In this document: in pieces, positions 5,135-12,163 of the stretch
Layout: each line of letters starts with the position of its first letter
Position numbering within the stretch: the first letter of the stretch is position 1
NCBI GenBank assembly: GCA_013112725.1
Contig: JABFFZ010000050.1
Location: 1-42,010, forward strand
Length of the DNA: 42,010 nucleotides
Direction: 5' to 3'
Source: Chloroflexota bacterium
Lineage (GTDB): Bacteria > Chloroflexota > Anaerolineae > Promineifilales > Promineifilaceae
Notes under the pieces: generated by a model
Seen by the model: the letters and a program-made list of their open reading frames with translations, nothing else
Told to the model about the DNA's origin: nothing
Database searches by the model: none
Translations under genes and position numbers: made by a program

Positions 5135-7416
5135 CGGCCGTATGCCCACCATAAAACAGCCAACCCCACCCCTAACCAGGTGAGCAGCGTTACGGCCGTG
5201 CCCCAGGCAACGGCCGTTGATTCATAAGCAAAACGCACTTCGGATGTTCCCGCCGCCAGCGGCACGGCCCGAAAGGTGTAATTGGCCCGGAGCAGATCCC
5301 CTTCTGCGCCATTTACCCATACCCGCCAGCCGGGGTAATAGGTATCGCTGACCACCAGATAGCCCGGTTGGTCGCTGGTCACCAGCAGGTCTAATGAGTT
5401 GCTGCGCATACCGGTGATCGCCACCTGCGCGTTTCCCCCTATACCGGCCAACGGCGCCCCATCTTCCAGCAGCACCATTGTCGCCGGGTCAAAAGCGGCC
5501 TCTTGAATCAGCTGCAGCGCCTGCCCGGCATCTGGCTCAATCATCGTGTTAAACACCATAAAAGCGCGGGGCAAAACCTGGCTGTTTTCATACACCGCCA
5601 GGGTGGGGTCGGCCACCGGCAGCGGCGTCCACTTGTCCGGCAGCGATTCCTCAGGGTTAGCGACCAGATACTTTACACCCAGGAAATCATAGAAGGGGCT
5701 GCCGGGAGATACGGCCGTGTGGTAATCCCGAAACCGCTGCAAATCAAAAGGATTCCAGGGCAGGCCAAACGCCTGTGGGACGCCATGTACAAAACCCGTC
5801 AGCACATTCCAATGTGGTTCCGGCGCAAATTCATCTTTTGATCCCGCCGCCGCCGCTGCCGTGTTGTCCACCCGGAAGAAGCCAGCGTCGTCATGCCAAA
5901 GCTGGATAATGGCCGGATGGTCGTAATGAACCAGCATGTCATATGGCGTCAAATGGCGCGGTTGTTGGGCGCGGAACAGGTCAATGATCACCAGCCCCAC
6001 CAGCAGAAATGGCGCCCAGGCGCGCAGCCGCGCCCAGCACCGCGCCGCCCATACCAGCAGCCACAGGCCCAACAGCAGTGCAAATACCATTGCCGCATCC
6101 ACCCGGCGGTAGCGGGTGATGGCATCTGCCAGAGGATGCCCCACCACCTGAAAGGCCGGCAAAAACAGGGAGGCCAATAGCAAGATCAGTCCGGCCACTG
6201 TTGCCAGTCCCAACAGTTTGCTCACATCCGGCCATAACGGGTGGTCTCTATCGGCCAGGTGTGCCAGCAGCCAATCCACGCCAAACGCGCTCAATAAGAC
6301 CAGGCTGGTGTCTACCCAGAAAACAAACCGTCCCGGAACCCGCACAAACTGCATCCCCGGCACAATTTGAAAGGCCAATTGGTAAACCGGCGTCACCGCC
6401 CCCAACGTCAGCACAAACCCCAATACCACCATCAATACCAGGAAACGTTTTTCCCATGATTTCCAGACGTAGCTGCCCAGGAACGCCATAAACAAGATGA
6501 CAATACCAACATAGGCGTAAAATTCATTGATGAAAACCAGATTTTTCGGCCAGAAGGGGAGGGACTCTATGTGATTTTGCCCAAAATAATGGGGTAGAGC
6601 CAGCAGCAGCCAGCCGACAGGAGGCATAATGTATTCGCTGGCGCCAACGACGGAAAGAGCCGCCCGGCTGGTGAACTGCATAAACTCCAGCGTGGGCAAA
6701 ATTTGCACGGCCGCGCCTGCTACCGCCACCAGCGCCATGATTGCATATGAAGCCGCCGCCCGCAGCACGCCGCGTCCCCGCCGGTGCAGCAGATAAGCAA
6801 CCAGCCACAAGCCACACCAATAACCGGTGAAGAGGGCAAACTGCTGGTGCCCGCCCAATACCGCCAGCGCCCAGGCCAGCCCGCCCGCCAGCGCATAAAC
6901 CAGTTGTTGCCGCAAAACGGCCCGCCGGAACAACAAAAATATCAATGGCATCCAGGTAGACGAAAAGACGATGTTGATGTGGTCCATCTGGGCGATGAGG
7001 AAGCCGGAAAACATGAAGCCCACACCGGCTACCAGGCTGCCCCAGCGGCCCGCGCCCAAATCTCGCGCCAGGGCATAGGACAATACACCCGCCAGGAAAT
7101 AGTGGAAAATGAGCAGCCAGGTCAAGGTCTGGTAGCTAAACGCCGTCACCAGCAGCAGCAGGCGCAAAGGGTACCAGAAACCGATGTTGGGATCGGCGGC
7201 GAGAGGCTGCCCGGCGGAGAGATACGGATTCCACAACGGCAGTTCCCCTTGTTGCAGGGCGCGGGCAGCAAACAGGTCGTGGGGGTAGTTGAAGTTAACG
7301 AAGTCTGTGCCAATGGGCAGGTGGGTGGTCTGGGTAAAGAGGGCGGGCGCAAAAAAGGCGGCTGTGATAACGGCAAAAAAGGACACAACGGCGCAAGTGG
7401 GGATATGTTTTTTCAT
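5077..7416 (-). CDS. YfhO-family polytopic membrane protein
   Basis: From ATG 7416 the product is 779 aa (a TTG 11 codons earlier is less likely). It starts with a signal-anchor (MKKHIPTCAVVSFFAVITAAFFAPALF), then an extracytoplasmic loop of the GT-C/YfhO type (LPIGTDFVNFNYPHDLFAA, then LPLWNPYLSAGQPL), about a dozen hydrophobic helices to residue about 480, and a large soluble C-terminal domain with the YfhO signature (GYLVVSDTYYPGWRVWVNG) and a last helix. YfhO proteins are linked to glycosylation of lipoteichoic acid or other lipid-linked glycans in Firmicutes; the substrate here is unknown. It begins within 3 bases of the decayed toxin remnant and ends inside the convergent methyltransferase gene. 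Confidence 0.88.
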   Translation of the reverse strand: MKKHIPTCAVVSFFAVITAAFFAPALFTQTTHLPIGTDFVNFNYPHDLFAARALQQGELPLWNPYLSAGQPLAADPNIGFWYPLRLLLLVTAFSYQTLTWLLIFHYFLAGVLSYALARDLGAGRWGSLVAGVGFMFSGFLIAQMDHINIVFSSTWMPLIFLLFRRAVLRQQLVYALAGGLAWALAVLGGHQQFALFTGYWCGLWLVAYLLHRRGRGVLRAAASYAIMALVAVAGAAVQILPTLEFMQFTSRAALSVVGASEYIMPPVGWLLLALPHYFGQNHIESLPFWPKNLVFINEFYAYVGIVILFMAFLGSYVWKSWEKRFLVLMVVLGFVLTLGAVTPVYQLAFQIVPGMQFVRVPGRFVFWVDTSLVLLSAFGVDWLLAHLADRDHPLWPDVSKLLGLATVAGLILLLASLFLPAFQVVGHPLADAITRYRRVDAAMVFALLLGLWLLVWAARCWARLRAWAPFLLVGLVIIDLFRAQQPRHLTPYDMLVHYDHPAIIQLWHDDAGFFRVDNTAAAAAGSKDEFAPEPHWNVLTGFVHGVPQAFGLPWNPFDLQRFRDYHTAVSPGSPFYDFLGVKYLVANPEESLPDKWTPLPVADPTLAVYENSQVLPRAFMVFNTMIEPDAGQALQLIQEAAFDPATMVLLEDGAPLAGIGGNAQVAITGMRSNSLDLLVTSDQPGYLVVSDTYYPGWRVWVNGAEGDLLRANYTFRAVPLAAGTSEVRFAYESTAVAWGTAVTLLTWLGVGLAVLWWAYGRYAAPANNNSRSLSASNAA

Positions 7417-7418
7417 CG

Positions 7419-7537
7419 TCAGCGCCAGTTGCTTAAGAATTCCAGCCAATTTTGCATATCTTCTGCTGATTTGGTGCCCAACAGTTTCATTAGCCTATGG
7501 TATCTTCGTCCAGGTAGAGCCGAATCGGTTCAGCCAT
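7419..7537 (-). pseudogene. Remnant of DUF5615 (PIN-like) toxin
   Basis: ATG 7537 starts MAEPIRLYLDEDTIG and then stops at TAA. The first 14 residues are the usual start of DUF5615/Mut7-C-type PIN-fold toxins (the LDED acidic motif). In the next frame an open tail reads RLMKLLGTKSAEDMQNWLEF then LSNWR and stops at 7419-7421, which resembles the C-terminal end of the same kind of protein. About 70-80 central residues are missing. It overlaps the frameshifted DUF433 gene at its start (shared TGA/ATG), the normal antitoxin-toxin order. The family call rests on a short stretch. Confidence 0.6.
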
Positions 7538-7801
7538 TAGTCAGTGAAACACGCACGGCCGTTTCTGTATTTGCGGCTATATCGGCTGCAATCTCGGCCT
7601 GATTCAAATGGTAATAAGCCAGGGCCGCATAACACTGGCCAACGGCAGATTCATGTCGTCGGCAATCTCCTCTGGGGTTATGCCAAGTTTGTAATGCCCC
7701 GCGACCGTGCGCACCGTAACACCCGTACCGGTGATAATAGGACGGCCGTTACGCAGATTGGGATCAACAACAATCCGGTCTTCCAGAGTTTGACCAGTCA
7801 T
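7530..7801 (-). pseudogene. DUF433 antitoxin gene with a frameshift
   Basis: From ATG 7801 the product reads MTGQTLEDRIVVDPNLRNGR, then PIITGTGVTVRTVAGHYKLG and ITPEEIADDMNLPLASV, a clear DUF433 helix-turn-helix-like antitoxin. After GTT at 7631-7633 the frame runs to a premature stop (MRPWLITI). Adding one base at the 7630/7631 boundary restores the expected family ending ((Y)AALAYYHLNQAEIAADIAAN) and an open frame to TGA at 7530, about 90 residues. That stop overlaps the start of the DUF5615 remnant. It has a strong promoter inside the end of the upstream Clp-like gene. A sequencing error could explain the shift, but the adjacent deleted toxin favours true decay. Confidence 0.8.
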
Positions 7802-7806
7802 GTTGC

Positions 7807-7835
7807 ATTATACGGAGCAATGATGGCGATGTCAC
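7807..7835 (-). promoter_or_regulatory. Strong promoter of the DUF433 remnant, probably leaderless
   Basis: On the minus strand GTGACA (7835-7830), a 17-base spacer and TATAAT (7812-7807) are followed by only 5 bases before ATG 7801. Transcription would begin at or next to the start codon. The -35 box overlaps the stop codon region of the upstream Clp-like gene (stop at 7832-7834). Confidence 0.7.
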
Positions 7836-10039
7836 GCCATCTGGAATTTGAGGCTGTTGTCGGCGGCGTCTATGATGATCACGGCCGTACCCCCCTCCTT
7901 CCGATCCTGTGTCAACAAATAGTCCGCCAATGGCTCACGCAGGAAACGGGCAATGAGGCGGCGCAACGGCCGTGCCCCAAACTGCGGTTCGTTATTTTGC
8001 GCCAGCAGCCAGCTTTTGGCCCCCGGCGTCAGCGCCAGTTCCAATCCCTGCTCCTTTGCCAGTTTGATCTCTTTTGCCAGCATCAGGTCTAAAATTTTCA
8101 CCAGATGATCGCCGGACAACTGGTGGAACATCACCACCTCATCAATCCGGTTCAGAAATTCCGGGCGGAAAAAGCGGTGAACTTCAGCCATCACCATGTC
8201 CCGCTCCCGTTCGCCAATGATGGGCGCCATCATGTGCGGCGACCCCAGATTGCTGGTCATGATCACCACCGTTTCGCTGAACAGGGCGGTATTGCCCTGG
8301 CTGTCCGTCAGCCGCCCCTCTTCCAGCACTTGCAGCAGCACATCAAAGACGCGCTGGTGTGCCTTTTCCACTTCGTCAAAGAGGACAACGGTATACGGCC
8401 GTTCGCGCACAAAATTCGTCAACCGTCCACCCCCTTCAAACCCCACATACCCCGGCGGCGCGCCAATCAGCTTGTTGACACTGGCCTCTTCCTGGTACTC
8501 GCTCATGTCCAGCACCAGCATCGCCTGTTCCGTGCCAAACATAAATTCGGCCAGCGCCTTGGCCAGTTCTGTCTTGCCCACGCCGCTCGGCCCCAGGAAA
8601 AGGAAAGAGCCAATGGGCCGTTTTTTGTCGCGCAGCCCCACTCGCGCCGTTTTCACCGCCCGGCTGACGGCCAACACCGCCTCCTCCTGGCCGATGAGGC
8701 GCTGGTGCAAATGCTCTACCATGCTGGCGTATTTGCCCTTTTCATCCTCCGTGAGCTTGGTGATGGGGATGTTGGTCATTTGGGCGGCGGCCTGCATCAC
8801 GTCTTCGGCGTCCAAACGGCCGTTGGGCTGTATGCCCGGATAGGCTGCCTGTGAACTAGACATGGCCATGCGCACCAGCGCACAGGCGCGGTCGGCCAGC
8901 CGCACCGCCGACGCCGGCAGGGCGATGGTCTGGATGTATTGGTTGGCAAGCTGCACGGCCGTTTCCAATGCTGCCAGATCCACTTCCACCTCGTATTCTT
9001 GCTCCAACCGCTGCTTGTGAAAGTTGAGCATGGCGATGGTTTCTTTGGTTGTGGCCGGGGGTACGTCCAGGCGGTTACTGTGCTGGCGAATCAGGTCATG
9101 CTGGCGCAGCCGGTCATATTCGCCCGGCGTGGTTGTGCCGATGATAATTTGTTCGTTACTCAGCAGCGCCTTATGCAGTTCACGGCTGACCCCTTCGGAG
9201 AATTGCTGCCGCAGCCGGTCGGCAAAAAAGCGTTCAATGCCCGGCGCCAGCAAGATGCCGCCGCTGGCCCGGCGCAGTCCGGCGCGTACGGCCGCCAATG
9301 GATTTTCTAGCAGCGCCGACTCGTTAATCTGCACCACCGAGCGGAAGTTGCCGGCGCCGTTGCCCTCGGCCAACTGCTGCGCCAGGCTGTAAATGAGGCT
9401 GCGTTTGCCTGCCCCTTCCGGCCCCACCAGGATGACGTGCCGCCGCTGCGCCAGCGCCAGCAAACTGTTCAGGTCGCGTAACAATTCCTGCCGTTCGTAC
9501 AGGGGTGGGGCGCTGCCTTTTTTGGCTTCTTCAATGTAGTCGGTGATCACGGCCGTGCCATTCTGCGCCACCGATTCCAGCAGGGCGATCACGGCCGTGC
9601 CCGTCACCCCAATGCGCTGCAAAACGCCATACGTGGTCACGTTCGGATGGGCCATGGCTGCCAGGGCATGGCCGCTGCCCACCTTCAATTCATCCCGCGC
9701 CTGAGCGATAGACAGTCCTTCGTCCAATATCACCAGCATCTCGTCCGCCAGCCGCGCATCCCGGCCAAAATCATCGGTGAAGTTGAATTTGGCGTCCCGG
9801 CCCTGACTGCTGCGCGCCATTTGCTCCACCCGCCGCGTCAGGTCGTCCAGGTCAAAACCACGCTCCTTTTGCAACCGGCTGAGAATCTGGTACGCGCCAC
9901 ATTTGGGATCGTCTAAAAAGACGCGCAGCAGCAGCTGCGGCGTCAGGTAGGGCAGGCGATATTCCTTCATTTTACCGGCGGCGGTGGTCAGCAGCCGCGC
10001 CAGTTCGGGGGTGGGAATGTTGGGGTTTAGTGTATCCAT
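7832..10039 (-). CDS. ClpA/ClpB-like double AAA+ ATPase with degenerate first module
   Basis: ATG 10039 (MDTLNPNIPTPELARLL) is preferred to the TTG seven codons upstream; the product is 735 aa. An N-terminal helical repeat domain resembling Clp-N covers about 1-160. The first AAA module (about 180-390) has P-loop GPEGAGKRS at 206-214, with Arg where Thr/Ser is expected, and GGILLAPGIERFF where the Walker B DE should be, so it is unlikely to hydrolyse ATP. The second module (about 440-650) is intact: GPSGVGKT at 483-490, VVLFDEVEKAH, TVVIMTSNLGS, and Clp sensor motifs RPEFLNRIDEVVMF and FGARPLRR. I see no ClpP-binding IGF/LGF loop and no long M-domain. It is probably an unfoldase or disaggregase variant, function unknown. 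Confidence 0.85.
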   Translation of the reverse strand: MDTLNPNIPTPELARLLTTAAGKMKEYRLPYLTPQLLLRVFLDDPKCGAYQILSRLQKERGFDLDDLTRRVEQMARSSQGRDAKFNFTDDFGRDARLADEMLVILDEGLSIAQARDELKVGSGHALAAMAHPNVTTYGVLQRIGVTGTAVIALLESVAQNGTAVITDYIEEAKKGSAPPLYERQELLRDLNSLLALAQRRHVILVGPEGAGKRSLIYSLAQQLAEGNGAGNFRSVVQINESALLENPLAAVRAGLRRASGGILLAPGIERFFADRLRQQFSEGVSRELHKALLSNEQIIIGTTTPGEYDRLRQHDLIRQHSNRLDVPPATTKETIAMLNFHKQRLEQEYEVEVDLAALETAVQLANQYIQTIALPASAVRLADRACALVRMAMSSSQAAYPGIQPNGRLDAEDVMQAAAQMTNIPITKLTEDEKGKYASMVEHLHQRLIGQEEAVLAVSRAVKTARVGLRDKKRPIGSFLFLGPSGVGKTELAKALAEFMFGTEQAMLVLDMSEYQEEASVNKLIGAPPGYVGFEGGGRLTNFVRERPYTVVLFDEVEKAHQRVFDVLLQVLEEGRLTDSQGNTALFSETVVIMTSNLGSPHMMAPIIGERERDMVMAEVHRFFRPEFLNRIDEVVMFHQLSGDHLVKILDLMLAKEIKLAKEQGLELALTPGAKSWLLAQNNEPQFGARPLRRLIARFLREPLADYLLTQDRKEGGTAVIIIDAADNSLKFQMA

Positions 10040-10067
10040 GAAATTCTCGTAACCATGCAACCTCTCA

Positions 10068-10130
10068 AGACCTGACAGGTTTTTTTAGGCTCATTGATGG
10101 GGTTGCACCCTGGCAAAACCTGTCAGGTCT
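10068..10130. repeat. AGACCTGACAGGTTTT inverted repeat between clp-like gene and lipA
   Basis: agacctgacaggtttt at 10068-10083 and its exact complement at 10115-10130 are 31 bases apart. On the minus strand it follows the stop of lipA (the right arm overlaps the lipA stop codon) and the arm ends in T/A runs, so it could act as a terminator. The same sequence pair occurs at 40288-40350, making it a dispersed element. Confidence 0.8.
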
Positions 10131-11064
10131 ATTGCGCAGGTTTGTGAAATGGTGACAGCAGGGCGACCTGCTGGTCGGCGCGGTAGCTGCTGCGCACAAG
10201 GGGGCCGGCCTCCACCCATTGGAAGCCCATCTCCAGACCAATCTGGCGCAGGGCGGCAAATTCGTCCGGGTGGTAGAAGCGGGCGACGGGCAGGTGTTGG
10301 TGGCGGTTGGGCTGCAAATACTGGCCCAATGTCAGGATGTCTACGCCCCGGTCGGCCAGGTCTTGCATCACGGCCGTGACCTCGTCCCACTCTTCGCCCA
10401 GCCCCAGCATAATGCCCGATTTGGTCAGCACGTCCGGGTTTATCTCTTTGGCGTTGCCCAGCGTGGCCATGGCCCAGGCGTAATTGTCTTGCGGCTGCAC
10501 TTTTTTGAAGAGGCGGGGCACCGTTTCCACGTTATGGTTCAGGATTTCCGGGCGGGCATCCATCACAATTTGCAGCGCCTCACGGCTGCCCTTGAAGTCA
10601 GGAATAAGGACTTCAATGGAGCAGCCCGGTTGCAGTTCGCGGATTTTTTGGATGCAGAGGGCGAAAATGGGCGCGCCGCCGTCTTTGCGTTCGTCGCGGT
10701 TGACGGAGGTGATGACGACGTGGCGCAGGTTCATGGCGCGCACCGCTTCGGCCACACGCTGCGGCTCGTCCCAATCCAGGGGCAACGGCCGTCCGGTTTT
10801 AATATCACAAAAGGCACAACTGCGGGTGCAAATGTCGCCCATAATGAGGAAGGTGGCGGTGCCGGCCCCCCAACATTCGCCTATGTTGGGGCAGCGCGCT
10901 TCTTCGCAAACGGTGTGCAGCGCCTTGCTGCGCATGAGCAGCTTCAGCCGGTCATAATTTTCACCAGCCGGCAGGCGTACTTTGAGCCAGTCCGGCCGTT
11001 TGGGGCGGGCCGTCTGTTCTTCAGGGGTGGTGATGGTGTCTAGTTTTATCAGGTTCATGGTCAT
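10129..11064 (-). CDS. lipA: Lipoyl synthase
   Basis: LipA is a radical SAM enzyme that inserts two sulfurs into protein-bound octanoyl groups. With ATG 11064 the product is 311 aa, normal length. It shows the auxiliary cluster cysteines C53, C58 and C64 (CEEARCPNIGEC), the radical SAM CxxxCxxC at C79, C83 and C86 (CTRSCAFC), GDICTRSCAFCDIKTGRP, the ITSVNRDERKDGGA segment, and the C-terminal RSSYRA serine ligand motif. The frame is open upstream to TTG 11100 inside lipB, but ATG 11064 lies 5 bases after the lipB stop, and ATG 11058 is a second choice. It is the second gene of a lipB-lipA operon. Confidence 0.97.
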   Translation of the reverse strand: MTMNLIKLDTITTPEEQTARPKRPDWLKVRLPAGENYDRLKLLMRSKALHTVCEEARCPNIGECWGAGTATFLIMGDICTRSCAFCDIKTGRPLPLDWDEPQRVAEAVRAMNLRHVVITSVNRDERKDGGAPIFALCIQKIRELQPGCSIEVLIPDFKGSREALQIVMDARPEILNHNVETVPRLFKKVQPQDNYAWAMATLGNAKEINPDVLTKSGIMLGLGEEWDEVTAVMQDLADRGVDILTLGQYLQPNRHQHLPVARFYHPDEFAALRQIGLEMGFQWVEAGPLVRSSYRADQQVALLSPFHKPAQ

Positions 11065-11068
11065 ATGG

Positions 11069-11806
11069 TTATTGAGATATGGGGATATTGAGGCGTCCAA
11101 TATCCTGATATCTTACTATCTCTCTTTCTGGCTGCACCTCAAAAATGTCACAGAAAGCAGCGGTGATGGGCTGGATGAGGTCGGTGGTAGTGAAGGGTTG
11201 GGCCAGCAGTTGGCTCATACTCGTCACCCCATGTTCGCGGATGCCGCAGGGGATGATGTGGGCAAAATGGGTCAGGTTGGGGTTCACGTTCAGGGCAAAG
11301 CCGTGACTGCTAATGCCGCTGCCGCTGACTTTGATGCCGATGGCGGCGATCTTTTCGGGACCGGTGGGGCCATCTACCCAGACGCCGGTATACCCTTCGT
11401 ACCGCCAGCCGCGAATGTTAAAGGTGGCCAATGCCCGGATGATCACTTCTTCCACATCGCGCAGGTATTGGTGCAGGTCAGGCCGGGGCAGGCCGCGCCG
11501 GGCAAAGAGCCGTTTCAGGTTGAGGATGGGGTAGCCGACGAGTTGGCCGGGGCCGTGATAGGTGATGTCGCCGCCCCGGTCTACCCAGCGCAGGGTAAAA
11601 CCGGCGGCGTCCAATTCGGCCTGACTAAGCAGCAAGTGGTCGAGGCTGCCGCGTCGCCCCAGGGTGTAAGTGGGCGGATGTTCCAGCAGGAGCAGGGTGT
11701 CGGGCAGGGCCGGGTCGGCGGCGCAGGCAGCAACAAGGGATTTCTGCCATTCCCAGGCGGCGTCGTATTCGATACGGCCGTGCCATTGTATGTCTATTGC
11801 TTGCAT
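11069..11806 (-). CDS. lipB: Octanoyltransferase LipB
   Basis: LipB moves octanoyl from acyl carrier protein to lipoyl domains, giving the substrate for LipA. The 245-aa product has the family signature RGGDITYHGPGQLVGYP at 77-93, catalytic Lys152 in KIAAIGIKV and catalytic Cys187 in IIPCGI. TLLLLEHPPTYTLGRRG is the usual N-terminal substrate-binding segment. The stop codon is followed after two bases plus by the lipA start region, so translation is likely coupled. No ribosome site precedes ATG 11806; a TACAAT -10 box 6 bases upstream suggests a leaderless message. Confidence 0.96.
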   Translation of the reverse strand: MQAIDIQWHGRIEYDAAWEWQKSLVAACAADPALPDTLLLLEHPPTYTLGRRGSLDHLLLSQAELDAAGFTLRWVDRGGDITYHGPGQLVGYPILNLKRLFARRGLPRPDLHQYLRDVEEVIIRALATFNIRGWRYEGYTGVWVDGPTGPEKIAAIGIKVSGSGISSHGFALNVNPNLTHFAHIIPCGIREHGVTSMSQLLAQPFTTTDLIQPITAAFCDIFEVQPEREIVRYQDIGRLNIPISQ

Positions 11807-11812
11807 ATTTGT

Positions 11813-11818
11813 ATTGTA
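11813..11818 (-). promoter_or_regulatory. Possible -10 box giving leaderless lipB mRNA
   Basis: TACAAT (11818-11813, minus strand) stands 6 bases before the lipB ATG. No convincing -35 box is visible, so confidence is modest. Confidence 0.35.
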
Positions 11819-11958
11819 GCCCGTTATGGTTTTTTGCGTAGCGGGGCGGGCGTGGAGATTGGTTCAATCTTGCAAATAGGCGGCGCTGCCGTAAGTTGTT
11901 CAGTTCACCCACTACTTTAGGCTGCCAGTGCTGGTGAAACAAACCTAATTACTGGGGG

Positions 11959-12036
11959 CTGGCGAATTCTAGAGTTGTCAAATTTTTCTCACGAGCAGCG
12001 AACAAGCAAACAACGTGTGAAATTTGACAACTCTCT
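11959..12036. repeat. MITE-like inverted-repeat element, copy 1
   Basis: The sequence begins ctggcgaattctagagttgt. Its arms agagttgtcaaattt (11971-11985) and the exact complement (12020-12034) enclose about 34 bases. A second copy lies at 15854-15922. The interval 11807-12163 otherwise holds no gene that I can see. Confidence 0.85.
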
Positions 12037-12072
12037 AAATCACTCCGGTCTGCATTATAGCGGAGGCAGGGG

Positions 12073-12078
12073 TATAAT
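12073..12078 (+). promoter_or_regulatory. Possible TATAAT -10 box of the ParB-USP gene
   Basis: A consensus TATAAT stands 86 bases before ATG 12164, but the -35 position is poor (ctgcat). Only the -10 match supports it. Confidence 0.3.
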
Positions 12079-12087
12079 GCCGCAAAG

Positions 12088-12160
12088 CCCGTGAACCGTA
12101 ATCCATCATCGGTAATTGGTAATCGGATTACGGTTCACGGATTACGGTTCACGGATTACG
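12088..12160. repeat. Tandem ggattacggttcac repeats with inverted partner
   Basis: Two full 14-base units ggattacggttcac (12126-12153) and a partial third (ggattacg) lie immediately before the ParB-USP start. An inverted unit gtgaaccgtaatcc is at 12091-12104. The tract would fold into alternative hairpins in the leader, and no ribosome site is visible between it and the ATG. Confidence 0.75.
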
Positions 12161-12163
12161 ACC

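Noticed and set aside
6784..7602. 272-codon plus-strand frame
   Set aside because: Antisense of the YfhO-like gene and of the toxin-antitoxin remnant; Gln/Arg-rich, no domain.
10219..11043. 274-codon plus-strand frame
   Set aside because: Antisense of lipA, whose radical SAM motifs are unmistakable.
12020..12060. TTGACA at the right end of the MITE-like element as an outward promoter
   Set aside because: No -10 box at a 16-18 base distance; TTATAG is about 26 bases away.
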